From positions 1 through 5,229 of the forward strand of contig JALQST010000245.1 of assembly GCA_023264315.1 (NCBI GenBank): 5,229 nt of DNA, written 5' to 3'. The position numbers were made by a program, and so were the translations under genes. Position 1 is the first letter of the stretch; every line of letters begins with the position of its first letter. Source of the DNA: Nodosilinea sp. BSH.14 (GTDB lineage Bacteria > Cyanobacteriota > Cyanobacteriia > Phormidesmidales > Phormidesmidaceae). Shown piece after piece: positions 1 through 5,229 of this stretch. Under the pieces are notes generated by a model. The model saw only the letters and a program-made list of their open reading frames with translations, was not told the origin of the DNA and ran no database searches.

Positions 1-216
1 CGCATGAAAATACAAGCTAACTGCGGCCCACTTTTCGGATAGGTTCTTAGTCTAGGAATCTCCATCGACCGCTGAGCGCCCCGGGGTTTGTTGCATTTCA
101 ACACGCTCCGGTGGAGCTAGGTGCGCAAGGATACGGGCACACCCTACACTGGGGATGTTGTCTTTGGCCGTCTGCCCAGATAAGGTGCGGTCTTGCCAGT
201 GTTGATGGTTGCGCCC
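1..216. other. Leader region upstream of the DUF3352 gene, no supported gene
   Basis: No convincing coding region is visible here. A plus-strand frame entering from the left edge closes at a TAG at 40-42 and could be the tail of an upstream gene, but 13 codons are too few to identify. Small structures are present: an 8-bp palindrome CCCCGGGG at 79-86 and a short hairpin GCTCC-ggt-GGAGC at 105-117. Neither is followed by a T run, so neither looks like an intrinsic terminator. A TACACT hexamer at 145-150 could serve as a -10 element but lacks a recognisable -35. The promoter of the downstream gene is presumably in this stretch, but I cannot place it with confidence. Confidence 0.4.
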
Positions 217-1935
217 ATGAAGTTTCGGACGTTTATCATTTCCCTCGCCGTTGCCGCAGGGTTGGTACTGGTGTTGGGGGTTGGCCTGCTGGGGGGGCTG
301 ACCCTGCGTAATCCCCTATACCTGCTGGATCGGGGCGGACAGGCGGTGCCTCAAGCGGTGCAGTTTGTGCCCAAACAATCGGTCTGGATGGCGTCAGTGT
401 TGGTGCGGCCCGACCGTCTGGCCCAATTATGGGACTACCTGGCATCTCCCCAACAGCGCCACAGCCTGCGGCTGGATCGCGAACGTCTGGAACGAGCGAT
501 GCTCGCCCAGACAGGGTTGACCTACGTTCAAGATTTGTTGCCCTGGTTAGGGGAAGAAATCACCGTGGCGCTAGTGGCTGCGGATGTGGATCACGATCCC
601 AGCAACGGACGCACACCGGGATACCTCGTGGCCTTGTCCTGCCGTGACCTAGCCAAGGCCCAAGCTACCCTAGAACTTTTTTGGCAAAATCGCGCCTTGG
701 CCGGCGATCCCCTCACCTTTGAGGACGTGGGCGGAACCCGGCTAATCTACGGTCGCCCTACGGCTCAAGCGACGGCGGCAGGCCTAGCGAAGACGGCCCT
801 GCCCCCCCTAGCCACGGCCCTAGTGGCAAATCGCGTTCTCTTGGTTGCTAACGATCCGGCGGTGTTGCGCCAAGCCCTTACCGCCGCCCAGTCTACGGGG
901 GATAACCTCAAGACTGACTGGCGCTATAAGCTCGCTCTCAAAACCCTGTCTACCCCTCGGGTGGGCTTGCTAGCCGTGAACCTGCCCCAAATGGAGGCCT
1001 GGCTTCACCCTGCGGGGACCGGGAATGCAAGGGTTTCCTGGTCAGCGGAACCGTCCTCCCTCGCCTGGGGATTGATGTCCCTGACCCTTCAGCGCCAGGG
1101 GGTGCTGGCGGAAGCCGCTTGGGTGACAACGCCAGGGCATCGGCTAGAAGCCCATCAGCACCCCCTCCGGGAGGGATATTCCCTAGCCCACTACTTGCCT
1201 GGCTCCCTCACCCTGGAGGCGGTAGGCCAGAGTTTGGCGGAATTAGCCCAGCAACTTCAGCCATGGGTGCAGCCCTGGGGGGGGAAAGATGGGGCGATCA
1301 CCTTCCTGGCGCAGGCTGTGGATCCTCGGTGGGGGCCAGGAACTGCCCGCCAAATGGTGGATCGGGTTGATCACACCTACGCCCTGGGGATGGATTTGGC
1401 CCCCACCGCAGACGCTTCGGACTGGATTCTGGCCAGCCCAGCCCAGCCCTCGGTGCGGCCCTGGATCGAAACCTTGGCGCAACAGACCCAGACCCAGGGG
1501 TTGGGCCTAGGGCGGTTGGATATTCTGGGCTATCCCACCACCGTGTGGACACGGCTTTCCCTCCAACCCAGCCGACCGGGGGCATTGCAGGTGCAAACGG
1601 AGGTGACGGGCCTAAGTACCCCAGTGGGGGCAGATCAAATCCTCGCCACGGCCCCCGAACTGATGGAGCAGGCCCTGGCGGTGGCCCCATCCCCGGCGAA
1701 TCTGCCCCCATGGACAGACCTGATCTCGGTGTTTCCCCAGGCCGGAGACAGCTACTTACACCTGAACTGGCCATCCCTAGAGACCTATCTGAATCAGCAC
1801 GTTCCCCAGTTTCGACTGTGGGACACCGTCGCCCAGCCCGCCCTCAAGCACCTTCAAACCTTGACGCTGACCAGTTACGGCCAAACGGATCAGGTTCACC
1901 ATGCCGGGTTGTTTATTCAGTTGCAGAACACCTAG
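217..1935 (+). CDS. DUF3352 domain-containing membrane-anchored protein
   Basis: A 572-residue protein recognised as the DUF3352 family, which is common in cyanobacteria and has no established function. Residues about 5-28 form one hydrophobic segment after a short basic N-terminus (MKFR), so it is probably an N-terminal membrane anchor or uncleaved signal with the rest facing the periplasm or thylakoid lumen. Family-like features are the FVPKQS stretch near residue 50, an LPWLGEEIT motif near 110, a GYLVAL strand near 140 and a C-terminal LHLNWPSLETYL block. I chose ATG 217 because the family usually begins MK(F/L)R followed by the hydrophobic run. In-frame alternatives are ATG 205, GTG 199 and TTG 193; the last has an AAGG seven or so bases upstream, so an N-terminus up to 8 residues longer is possible. 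The gene contains G/C homopolymers of 7-8 bases at 291, 802 and 1277. It may be co-transcribed with the glycerate kinase gene 45 bp downstream. Confidence 0.85.
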   Translation: MKFRTFIISLAVAAGLVLVLGVGLLGGLTLRNPLYLLDRGGQAVPQAVQFVPKQSVWMASVLVRPDRLAQLWDYLASPQQRHSLRLDRERLERAMLAQTGLTYVQDLLPWLGEEITVALVAADVDHDPSNGRTPGYLVALSCRDLAKAQATLELFWQNRALAGDPLTFEDVGGTRLIYGRPTAQATAAGLAKTALPPLATALVANRVLLVANDPAVLRQALTAAQSTGDNLKTDWRYKLALKTLSTPRVGLLAVNLPQMEAWLHPAGTGNARVSWSAEPSSLAWGLMSLTLQRQGVLAEAAWVTTPGHRLEAHQHPLREGYSLAHYLPGSLTLEAVGQSLAELAQQLQPWVQPWGGKDGAITFLAQAVDPRWGPGTARQMVDRVDHTYALGMDLAPTADASDWILASPAQPSVRPWIETLAQQTQTQGLGLGRLDILGYPTTVWTRLSLQPSRPGALQVQTEVTGLSTPVGADQILATAPELMEQALAVAPSPANLPPWTDLISVFPQAGDSYLHLNWPSLETYLNQHVPQFRLWDTVAQPALKHLQTLTLTSYGQTDQVHHAGLFIQLQNT

Positions 1936-1980
1936 GGCAAATTGGCCTTTAATGGCATATTCGTGATTGCTGTCCTAGAC

Positions 1981-3090
1981 ATGGCCACCGACTCCTCCCT
2001 TGCCAATCTTCTGGCTGACCTGCTGGCTGAGCCCACCCCTTCCCCTGTTTTGTGGAAGGGCCTAACGGATTGGGAACTGGCCGACGAAAACCGGGCTAGG
2101 GCGTGGGGGATCACGCCTGATTCTGTGGACGCAGCATTGTCAGAGCGGCTGCACTGGTTGCGGCAGATGATCCCCCACCACGGATCGCTGCCATTACCCT
2201 CCGCACCCCTAGGAACGACCCTGACGCTGTACTGGCAGCTTTGGTTGCCCCTTGCGCTGACCTTGAAGCAAGCCCGGGATCGACTCCCTAGGCCCCTGAT
2301 TCAGGGCATTTTGGGAGGACAGGGAACCGGGAAAACGACCCTCTGCTTGATCCTGACCCAGCTTTTGAGCGCCATGGGTTATCGCACCCTGGGCCTATCC
2401 ATTGATGACCTCTACAAAACCTACGCGGATCGGCAGCGGCTTCGCCAACGGAATCCCCGGTTGCGCTGGCGTGGCCCACCGGGCACCCACGATGTGGATC
2501 TGGGCCTCACCATGCTAGATCAGATCCGTCAAGCCCAGCCCCAGGACACCGTGGCTGTTCCCCGTTTTGATAAGTCGCTGCATGGGGGAGAAGGGGATCG
2601 AGTGGCCCCAGAGTTCGTGCAGGGGGTGGATATTGTGCTGTTTGAGGGCTGGTTTTTGGGGGCGCGGCCCCTCGATCCGGTGGCCTTGGACATGCGACTA
2701 CAGGAGGCCCCTGACCCCATTCAGACGGAGGCGGATCGGCAGTTTGCCCGCGCCATGAACCGCCAACTGGCCAACTACTTACCCCTCTGGGATCGGTTAG
2801 ATCGCCTGATGATTCTCTATCCCGAAGACTATCGCCTAAGCAAAGTGTGGCGACAGGAGGCCGAGCAACGGATGAAAGCCCAGGGCAAATCGGGGATGGA
2901 CGATGCCCAGATTGAAGCCTTTGTGGACTACTTCTGGCAGGCGCTGCACCCCGACCTTTTTATCTTCCCCTTAACCCAGAATCGGCAGCACGTTCAGCTT
3001 GTGGTAGAAATTAGTCCAGATCGAATGCCGAGGGCGATTTATACCCCGCCTAATCGGTATTATCAAAAAGCTGGGCGGCAGGGGTTCTAA
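1981..3090 (+). CDS. glyK: D-glycerate 3-kinase, plant-type (GLYK)
   Basis: A 369-residue P-loop kinase that phosphorylates D-glycerate with ATP to give 3-phosphoglycerate, the last step of the photorespiratory cycle, in the cytoplasm. The Walker A motif GGQGTGKTT lies at residues 112-120 with Lys118. It is followed by the family signatures IDDLYK (141-146), RGPPGTHD (164-171), PRFDKS (194-199) and FEGW (221-224), where the acidic residue probably plays the Walker B role. These motifs match the plant-type GLYK family rather than the bacterial GarK or GlxK families. ATG 1981 was chosen; a TTG at 1942 would add 13 residues that look like untranslated leader. No strong Shine-Dalgarno is visible. 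The only cysteine is Cys122, and there is no C-terminal extension, so the thioredoxin control proposed for some plant enzymes is unlikely here. It follows the DUF3352 gene by 45 bp with no terminator between, so a two-gene transcript is plausible. Confidence 0.92.
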   Translation: MATDSSLANLLADLLAEPTPSPVLWKGLTDWELADENRARAWGITPDSVDAALSERLHWLRQMIPHHGSLPLPSAPLGTTLTLYWQLWLPLALTLKQARDRLPRPLIQGILGGQGTGKTTLCLILTQLLSAMGYRTLGLSIDDLYKTYADRQRLRQRNPRLRWRGPPGTHDVDLGLTMLDQIRQAQPQDTVAVPRFDKSLHGGEGDRVAPEFVQGVDIVLFEGWFLGARPLDPVALDMRLQEAPDPIQTEADRQFARAMNRQLANYLPLWDRLDRLMILYPEDYRLSKVWRQEAEQRMKAQGKSGMDDAQIEAFVDYFWQALHPDLFIFPLTQNRQHVQLVVEISPDRMPRAIYTPPNRYYQKAGRQGF

Positions 3091-3133
3091 GCAAGCTGTT
3101 AGTCATCTAAAATACACTGACTAGATCCCTATT

Positions 3134-3155
3134 AAAGCCTTTTGAAAAGGACTTT
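3134..3155. repeat. Inverted repeat overlapping the -35 element of the STAS promoter
   Basis: CCTTTT-G-AAAAGG at 3138-3150 is a perfect 6-bp inverted repeat around one central base. Allowing one bulged A at 3151, it extends with AAAG (3134-3137) pairing to CTTT (3152-3155). It covers the proposed TTGAAA -35 hexamer at 3142-3147, which is a position expected of a repressor operator. It is not followed by a T run, so it is not an obvious terminator for glyK. The symmetry is seen directly; a regulatory role is inferred. Confidence 0.45.
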
Positions 3156-3170
3156 AGAGAAAGCTACTAT
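3142..3170 (+). promoter_or_regulatory. Probable sigma70-type promoter of the STAS gene
   Basis: TTGAAA (3142-3147) and TACTAT (3165-3170) are separated by exactly 17 bases, with 5 of 6 matches to TTGACA and 5 of 6 to TATAAT. Initiation near 3177 would give a leader of about 66 bases ending in the GAGGA ribosome binding site. The promoter sits in the AT-rich gap and faces the STAS gene, so that gene probably does not depend on glyK transcription. Confidence 0.55.
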
Positions 3171-3242
3171 GCAATTTAGATGCACATTAGCTTAGTCGAT
3201 CTGCCGATCATTAAGAATTTAAAATAATGAGGAATCTGCCCG

Positions 3243-3566
3243 ATGAGTGTGAAGCTGGAAGTGATTACCCCTGAGGGCATTTTAGACTGCACCAAGGCGG
3301 AAGAATTTCGACAAATGGTCGATGAAATGCTGGAGGCCGGGGTCGAGACGATTCTCATCGACCTCAAGGATATTACGTTCATTGACAGTTCCGGCTTGGG
3401 CACCCTAGTGGTGATCTTGAAGAAGGTGCGGGGCATGGATCGAAAGTTCTGCCTTTGTTCTGTGAACGACCAGGTGCGGATGCTGTTTGAACTCACCAGC
3501 ATGGATCGGGTCTTCGAGGTCTACGAGGATCAATCGGCCTTTGAAAAAGCGGTGCTGGGCACCTAG
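3243..3566 (+). CDS. STAS-domain anti-sigma factor antagonist (SpoIIAA/RsbV-like)
   Basis: A 107-residue single-domain protein filling the whole length with one STAS fold. It shows the hallmark phosphorylation-site motif DSSGLG at residues 48-53. By comparison with Bacillus SpoIIAA, Ser49 is the residue expected to be phosphorylated by a partner kinase of the anti-sigma type and dephosphorylated by a PP2C phosphatase. In that partner-switching scheme the unphosphorylated form binds the anti-sigma factor and frees a sigma factor or other target. The start is well supported: GAGGA nine bases upstream and a good promoter behind it. No kinase, phosphatase or sigma gene is next to it, so it is an orphan here. 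Synechocystis has similar small STAS proteins (such as Slr1856) acting with the IcfG phosphatase in carbon and glucose responses. Whether this is that orthologue cannot be decided from the window, so no symbol is given. Confidence 0.9.
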   Translation: MSVKLEVITPEGILDCTKAEEFRQMVDEMLEAGVETILIDLKDITFIDSSGLGTLVVILKKVRGMDRKFCLCSVNDQVRMLFELTSMDRVFEVYEDQSAFEKAVLGT

Positions 3567-3770
3567 CCGGGATTAGCAAGCCGCTCAGACCACAGGATAG
3601 CCAAGGGCTTTAGCGAACTAGCGGCGGCAACGCCCTTCCCCAGGGGGCAGCCATCGCGTATGATCGAAGCAGTGGTTGAGGTTTGGCGACCCACTTTGAT
3701 CCCATCGCCTGATCCACTCCAGCTTGGCCTTCATCCCTGTGTTGTTTCTTGAGTGGTAATCGTCGATCCT
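3567..3770. other. Intergenic region between the STAS gene and cpcS
   Basis: No gene is supported in these 204 bases. An inverted repeat AAGGGC (3603-3608) and GCCCTT (3632-3637) could form a 6-bp stem with a 23-base loop, but no T run follows, so a terminator call is weak. TATGAT at 3659-3664 is a good -10 hexamer with only a poor TTCCCC 17 bases upstream. If used, it would start transcription near 3671 and give cpcS a leader of about 100 bases. No clear Shine-Dalgarno precedes cpcS. Confidence 0.3.
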
Positions 3771-4367
3771 ATGGATGTAATGGATTTCTTCCGCCTCAGT
3801 GCGGGCCAGTGGAACTCCCAACGCACCACCCATCACCTCCCCTTTCGACGGGCGGAGTTAGGCGGGTCGGTGATTGCCGTTGAAGCCCTGGAGGCCGGAG
3901 ATCCAAGCGTTGTAGACATTTGTCAGTTGCACCAGGTTGACCCGGCTCTCGCCGTGGGGGGTGCCCTCGTCACCTGGCAGGGATCCATGGCCTGGGATAA
4001 AGAAGACGAAAACCATGAAGGGCGCACTGTCTTTGCCCTCGTACCCGACGCCGACAATCCCCAGAGGGGCCAACTGCTGCGCGAGCGGGGCTACGCCGAA
4101 ATCGTGCCCGTCATTGGTCAATACGAAATTGACGGAGAAGGTGGGCTGCTGCTCACCACCGAGTATGAAACCATGAGCTCCGTGGAGCGATTTTGGTTTG
4201 CCAACCCTAATCTGCGCCTAAGAACCAGCGTCGTCAAACGGTTTGGGGGTTTTAGCACAGCGTCGTTCTGTGCAGAATCTCGCCTCTCAGGTGAATCCGT
4301 TGAGGACGCCGCCGCCGTCCCAGAGACCCTCCCCGCCAGTGCCGCCTTTTCAGCCTTCGGCTGGTAG
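3771..4367 (+). CDS. cpcS: Phycobiliprotein chromophore lyase, CpcS/CpeS family
   Basis: A 198-residue protein of the CpcS/CpeS lyase family, a lipocalin-like beta-barrel that binds phycocyanobilin and attaches it to a cysteine (commonly the Cys-84-type site) of phycobiliprotein subunits in the cytoplasm during phycobilisome assembly. Diagnostic stretches are MDFFRLSAGQW with SQRTTHH at the N-terminus, VTWQGSMAWDKE around residues 70-78 (Trp75), LLTTEYETM near 125-135, RFWFANPNLRLRTS up to residue 153 and KRFGGFSTASFCAE just after. ATG 3771 gives the family's usual MDxMxFF beginning; a GTG at 3753 would add six residues. About 25 Ala-, Ser- and Pro-rich residues after the conserved ASFCAE block look like a non-conserved tail. 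The last 18 bp overlap the end of the convergent minus-strand gene. CpcS versus CpeS subtype is not certain, because bilin and subunit specificity cannot be read from sequence alone. Confidence 0.88.
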   Translation: MDVMDFFRLSAGQWNSQRTTHHLPFRRAELGGSVIAVEALEAGDPSVVDICQLHQVDPALAVGGALVTWQGSMAWDKEDENHEGRTVFALVPDADNPQRGQLLRERGYAEIVPVIGQYEIDGEGGLLLTTEYETMSSVERFWFANPNLRLRTSVVKRFGGFSTASFCAESRLSGESVEDAAAVPETLPASAAFSAFGW

Positions 4368-4718
4368 AGTTAGGAGGGCCTGGAGCGCCTGGGATTCGGG
4401 CCGAAAGCCCACGGCGATGGCCTTACCCTGCTGCACAAACAAAGGCCGTTTCAGCAGCATGGCATTGGCGGCAAAGGCCTTGATCCACTGTGCCTCCGTC
4501 CAGGTCTGCTTCTCTTCGCCCAGGGAGCGATAGACCTGGCCGGAGGTATTGCGCAGGGGCTTAGCACCCAGTTCTGCGACCCAGTCGGCGATGAGGGCGC
4601 GGCTGGGCGGATGCTGTTTGGTATCCACAAAATCGTAGGCGATAGCGTTCTGATCGAGCCACTGAAGCGCTTTCTTGCAGGTGGTGCAGGTGGGAATGCC
4701 GTAGACCGTCAGTGCCAT
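4350..4718 (-). CDS. Spx/ArsC-family thioredoxin-fold protein
   Basis: A 122-residue protein of the ArsC/Spx/YffB family, usual length for the group. It opens with a beta strand and the redox motif CTTC (Cys11, Cys14) in the context GIPTCTTCKKA. It also keeps LRNTSG (Arg56), KRPLFV (Arg91) and VGFRPES (Arg106), which sit where Escherichia coli ArsC has its arsenate-binding arginines. The CxxC pair is Spx-like, whereas classical ArsC has a single active-site cysteine, so function is ambiguous: a thiol-redox regulator that binds RNA polymerase (Spx/MgsR type), a glutaredoxin-dependent reductase, or an uncharacterised relative. No ars operon genes are nearby, which argues mildly against arsenic detoxification. 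The start ATG at 4718 has a GGAG about 13 bases upstream, somewhat far. It converges on cpcS with an 18-bp overlap; a short CAGCC-ttc-GGCTG hairpin lies in the overlap (4351-4363) without a T run. Confidence 0.82.
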   Translation of the reverse strand: MALTVYGIPTCTTCKKALQWLDQNAIAYDFVDTKQHPPSRALIADWVAELGAKPLRNTSGQVYRSLGEEKQTWTEAQWIKAFAANAMLLKRPLFVQQGKAIAVGFRPESQALQALLTLPAEG

Positions 4719-4746
4719 CGTGAATCCAGGTCTCCAATATCACGTC

Positions 4747-4786
4747 AATCAAATATCAAGCTAATCAAATATCAAGCTAATCAAAT
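4747..4786. repeat. 16-bp direct tandem repeat, 2.5 copies
   Basis: The unit AATCAAATATCAAGCT occurs perfectly at 4747-4762 and 4763-4778 and continues as AATCAAAT at 4779-4786. It is AT-rich within GC-rich surroundings and lies 28 bp upstream of the start codon of the minus-strand Spx/ArsC-like gene, downstream of the cp12 terminator. Read on the minus strand it repeats TTGATT and TTGATA hexamers that resemble -35 elements, so it overlaps the likely promoter or leader of that gene. Its function is unknown. Confidence 0.85.
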
Positions 4787-4800
4787 CGCCCATGGCAGCG

Positions 4801-4832
4801 AAAAGCCCCCCAGAATGAAAGGCTGGGGGACT
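4801..4832 (-). terminator. Intrinsic terminator of cp12
   Basis: On the minus strand, AGTCCCCCAG (4832-4823) pairs with CTGGGGGGCT (4813-4804), giving a 10-bp GC-rich stem with one G-U pair and a 9-base loop. It runs directly into TTTT (4804-4801). It begins 37 bases after the cp12 stop codon. The opposite strand lacks a T run, so the terminator is directional. It separates cp12 from the downstream Spx/ArsC-like gene. Confidence 0.88.
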
Positions 4833-4869
4833 TCATCACTTAGGTTAGCCCGATGGCCAACCGCTCGCG

Positions 4870-5091
4870 CTAGTTGTCGTAAACGCGGCACTCGTCGGCG
4901 TCGGGGTTGGTGTCGCAGTAGGCTTCCAAGGAGTTTTGGTCGGAGCCCTGTTCCCGCTGATGGGATGCTTCGGCTTGGAGTTCTTCCACGGCATCCCACG
5001 CCGCTGCACAGTCTTGGGAGTTGCCGGTATCGCAAGCGGCCCGGGCGTTTTCAATTTCGGTTTGGATACGGGTCTGAAGGTTCTCGCTCAT
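4870..5091 (-). CDS. cp12: Calvin cycle regulatory protein CP12
   Basis: A 73-residue, mostly disordered regulatory protein of normal cyanobacterial length. Under oxidising (dark) conditions CP12 forms two internal disulfides and assembles GAPDH and phosphoribulokinase into an inactive complex; thioredoxin reduction in the light releases them. All hallmarks are present: the N-terminal cysteine pair Cys20/Cys28, the core AWDAVEEL at residues 31-38 that contacts phosphoribulokinase, and the C-terminal pair Cys59/Cys68 followed by the RVYDN tail that enters the GAPDH active site. Both disulfides should therefore be able to form. There is no fused CBS domain, which some cyanobacterial CP12 proteins carry. 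The start is secure: AAGGA at 5101-5097 on the minus strand, five bases before ATG. A strong terminator follows, so cp12 is probably transcribed alone. Confidence 0.96.
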   Translation of the reverse strand: MSENLQTRIQTEIENARAACDTGNSQDCAAAWDAVEELQAEASHQREQGSDQNSLEAYCDTNPDADECRVYDN

Positions 5092-5150
5092 GGTATTCCT
5101 TTTGGACTATCAATCGTTTTAAGGATGGCCAGGTTGGGGGACGGCTGCTC

Positions 5151-5186
5151 GCCTCACCGAGACACTGACACGGCGGGGCGTGAGGC
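5151..5186. repeat. 7-bp inverted repeat upstream of cp12
   Basis: GCCTCAC (5151-5157) and GTGAGGC (5180-5186) are perfect inverted copies separated by 22 bases, about 60-95 bp upstream of the cp12 start codon. It could be an operator-like site or a hairpin in the cp12 leader. I see no clear promoter to place it against, and a chance match in GC-rich DNA is possible. Confidence 0.35.
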
Positions 5187-5201
5187 CAATGGTATTTGCA
5201 T

Positions 5202-5220
5202 CGAACCCTCACGGAACCCT
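5202..5220. repeat. 8-bp direct repeat with 11-bp period upstream of cp12
   Basis: CGAACCCT (5202-5209) and GGAACCCT (5213-5220) share seven of eight bases and are spaced by three bases, giving an 11-bp period, about one helical turn. OmpR/PhoB-type response regulators commonly bind direct repeats with this spacing. The sequence does not match the cyanobacterial Pho box well, so no regulator is named. It lies 111-129 bp upstream of cp12 and near the window edge, so it may belong to another gene. Confidence 0.3.
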
Positions 5221-5229
5221 AAAATTCAG

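Larger units (their letters stand above)
3091..3242. other. AT-rich intergenic region between glyK and the STAS gene
   Basis: This 152-bp gap is clearly richer in A and T than the flanking genes. It holds a weak hairpin TAGTCA/TGACTA (3100-3105 with 3118-3123, 12-base loop) just after glyK, with no T run, so it is at best a poor terminator. It then holds the dyad and promoter listed separately, and ends with the ribosome binding site GAGGA at 3229-3233, nine bases before the STAS start codon. Confidence 0.55.

Noticed and set aside
1298..1774. 158-codon open frame on the minus strand
   Set aside because: It lies wholly inside the DUF3352 gene. The product is Pro-, Gly- and Arg-rich as expected of a GC-rich antisense shadow, with no recognisable domain.
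3169..3195. Possible 8-codon leader peptide (ATG at 3169) before the STAS gene
   Set aside because: Its ATG overlaps the proposed -10 hexamer, so it would lie upstream of the transcription start, and it has no ribosome binding site.
3176..3502. 108-codon minus-strand open frame opposite the STAS gene
   Set aside because: It is a shadow of the well-supported STAS gene and has no domain features.
3618..3836. 72-codon minus-strand open frame between STAS and cpcS
   Set aside because: It overlaps the cpcS start, lacks a recognisable domain and has no clear ribosome binding site.
4351..4363. CAGCC-ttc-GGCTG hairpin as a bidirectional terminator for cpcS and the convergent gene
   Set aside because: The stem is only 5 bp and neither strand has a T run after it; it lies within both coding ends.
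4611..5168. 185-codon plus-strand open frame across the cp12 region
   Set aside because: It runs antisense through the Spx/ArsC-like start, the tandem repeat, the terminator and all of cp12. Its Arg- and Ser-rich product resembles no family.
1..5229. HIP1 octamer (GCGATCGC), CRISPR repeats, tRNA or insertion sequence
   Set aside because: Reading the window, I saw no GCGATCGC, no spaced repeat array, no tRNA-like fold and no transposase.

Overview
The window looks like cyanobacterial chromosome. Two genes point there almost by themselves: a phycobiliprotein chromophore lyase of the CpcS/CpeS family and the Calvin-cycle regulator CP12. A plant-type D-glycerate 3-kinase (photorespiration) and a DUF3352 protein, a family typical of cyanobacteria, agree with this. 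The coding sequence is GC-rich, which suggests a Leptolyngbya- or Nodosilinea-like lineage rather than an AT-rich one; that narrower placement is a guess. I found no mobile element, CRISPR array, rRNA or tRNA.

Layout. Positions 1-216 are a leader with no supported gene. A plus-strand pair follows: a membrane-anchored DUF3352 protein of unknown function (217-1935) and, 45 bp later, glycerate kinase (1981-3090). An AT-rich gap (3091-3242) carries a good sigma70-type promoter for a small STAS-domain anti-sigma factor antagonist (3243-3566). After another 200 bp gap comes cpcS (3771-4367). Its last 18 bp overlap the end of a convergent minus-strand Spx/ArsC-like gene (4350-4718). Upstream of that gene lie a 16-bp tandem repeat (2.5 copies) and a strong intrinsic terminator belonging to the next minus-strand gene, cp12 (4870-5091). 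The remaining 138 bp upstream of cp12 contain an inverted repeat and an 11-bp-period direct repeat that may be regulatory.

How the genes relate. This is mostly a housekeeping neighbourhood of photosynthetic metabolism. Glycerate kinase returns photorespiratory carbon as 3-phosphoglycerate to the Calvin cycle. CP12 shuts down the GAPDH and phosphoribulokinase steps of that cycle in the dark. CpcS attaches bilin to the light-harvesting antenna. The STAS protein (partner-switching sigma control) and the Spx/ArsC-like CxxC protein are possible regulators, the second perhaps thiol-redox responsive. No pair except DUF3352-glyK is arranged like an operon. I did not find a convincing new multi-gene system. 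The items most worth a second look are the non-coding repeats and dyads and the unexplained DUF3352 protein.
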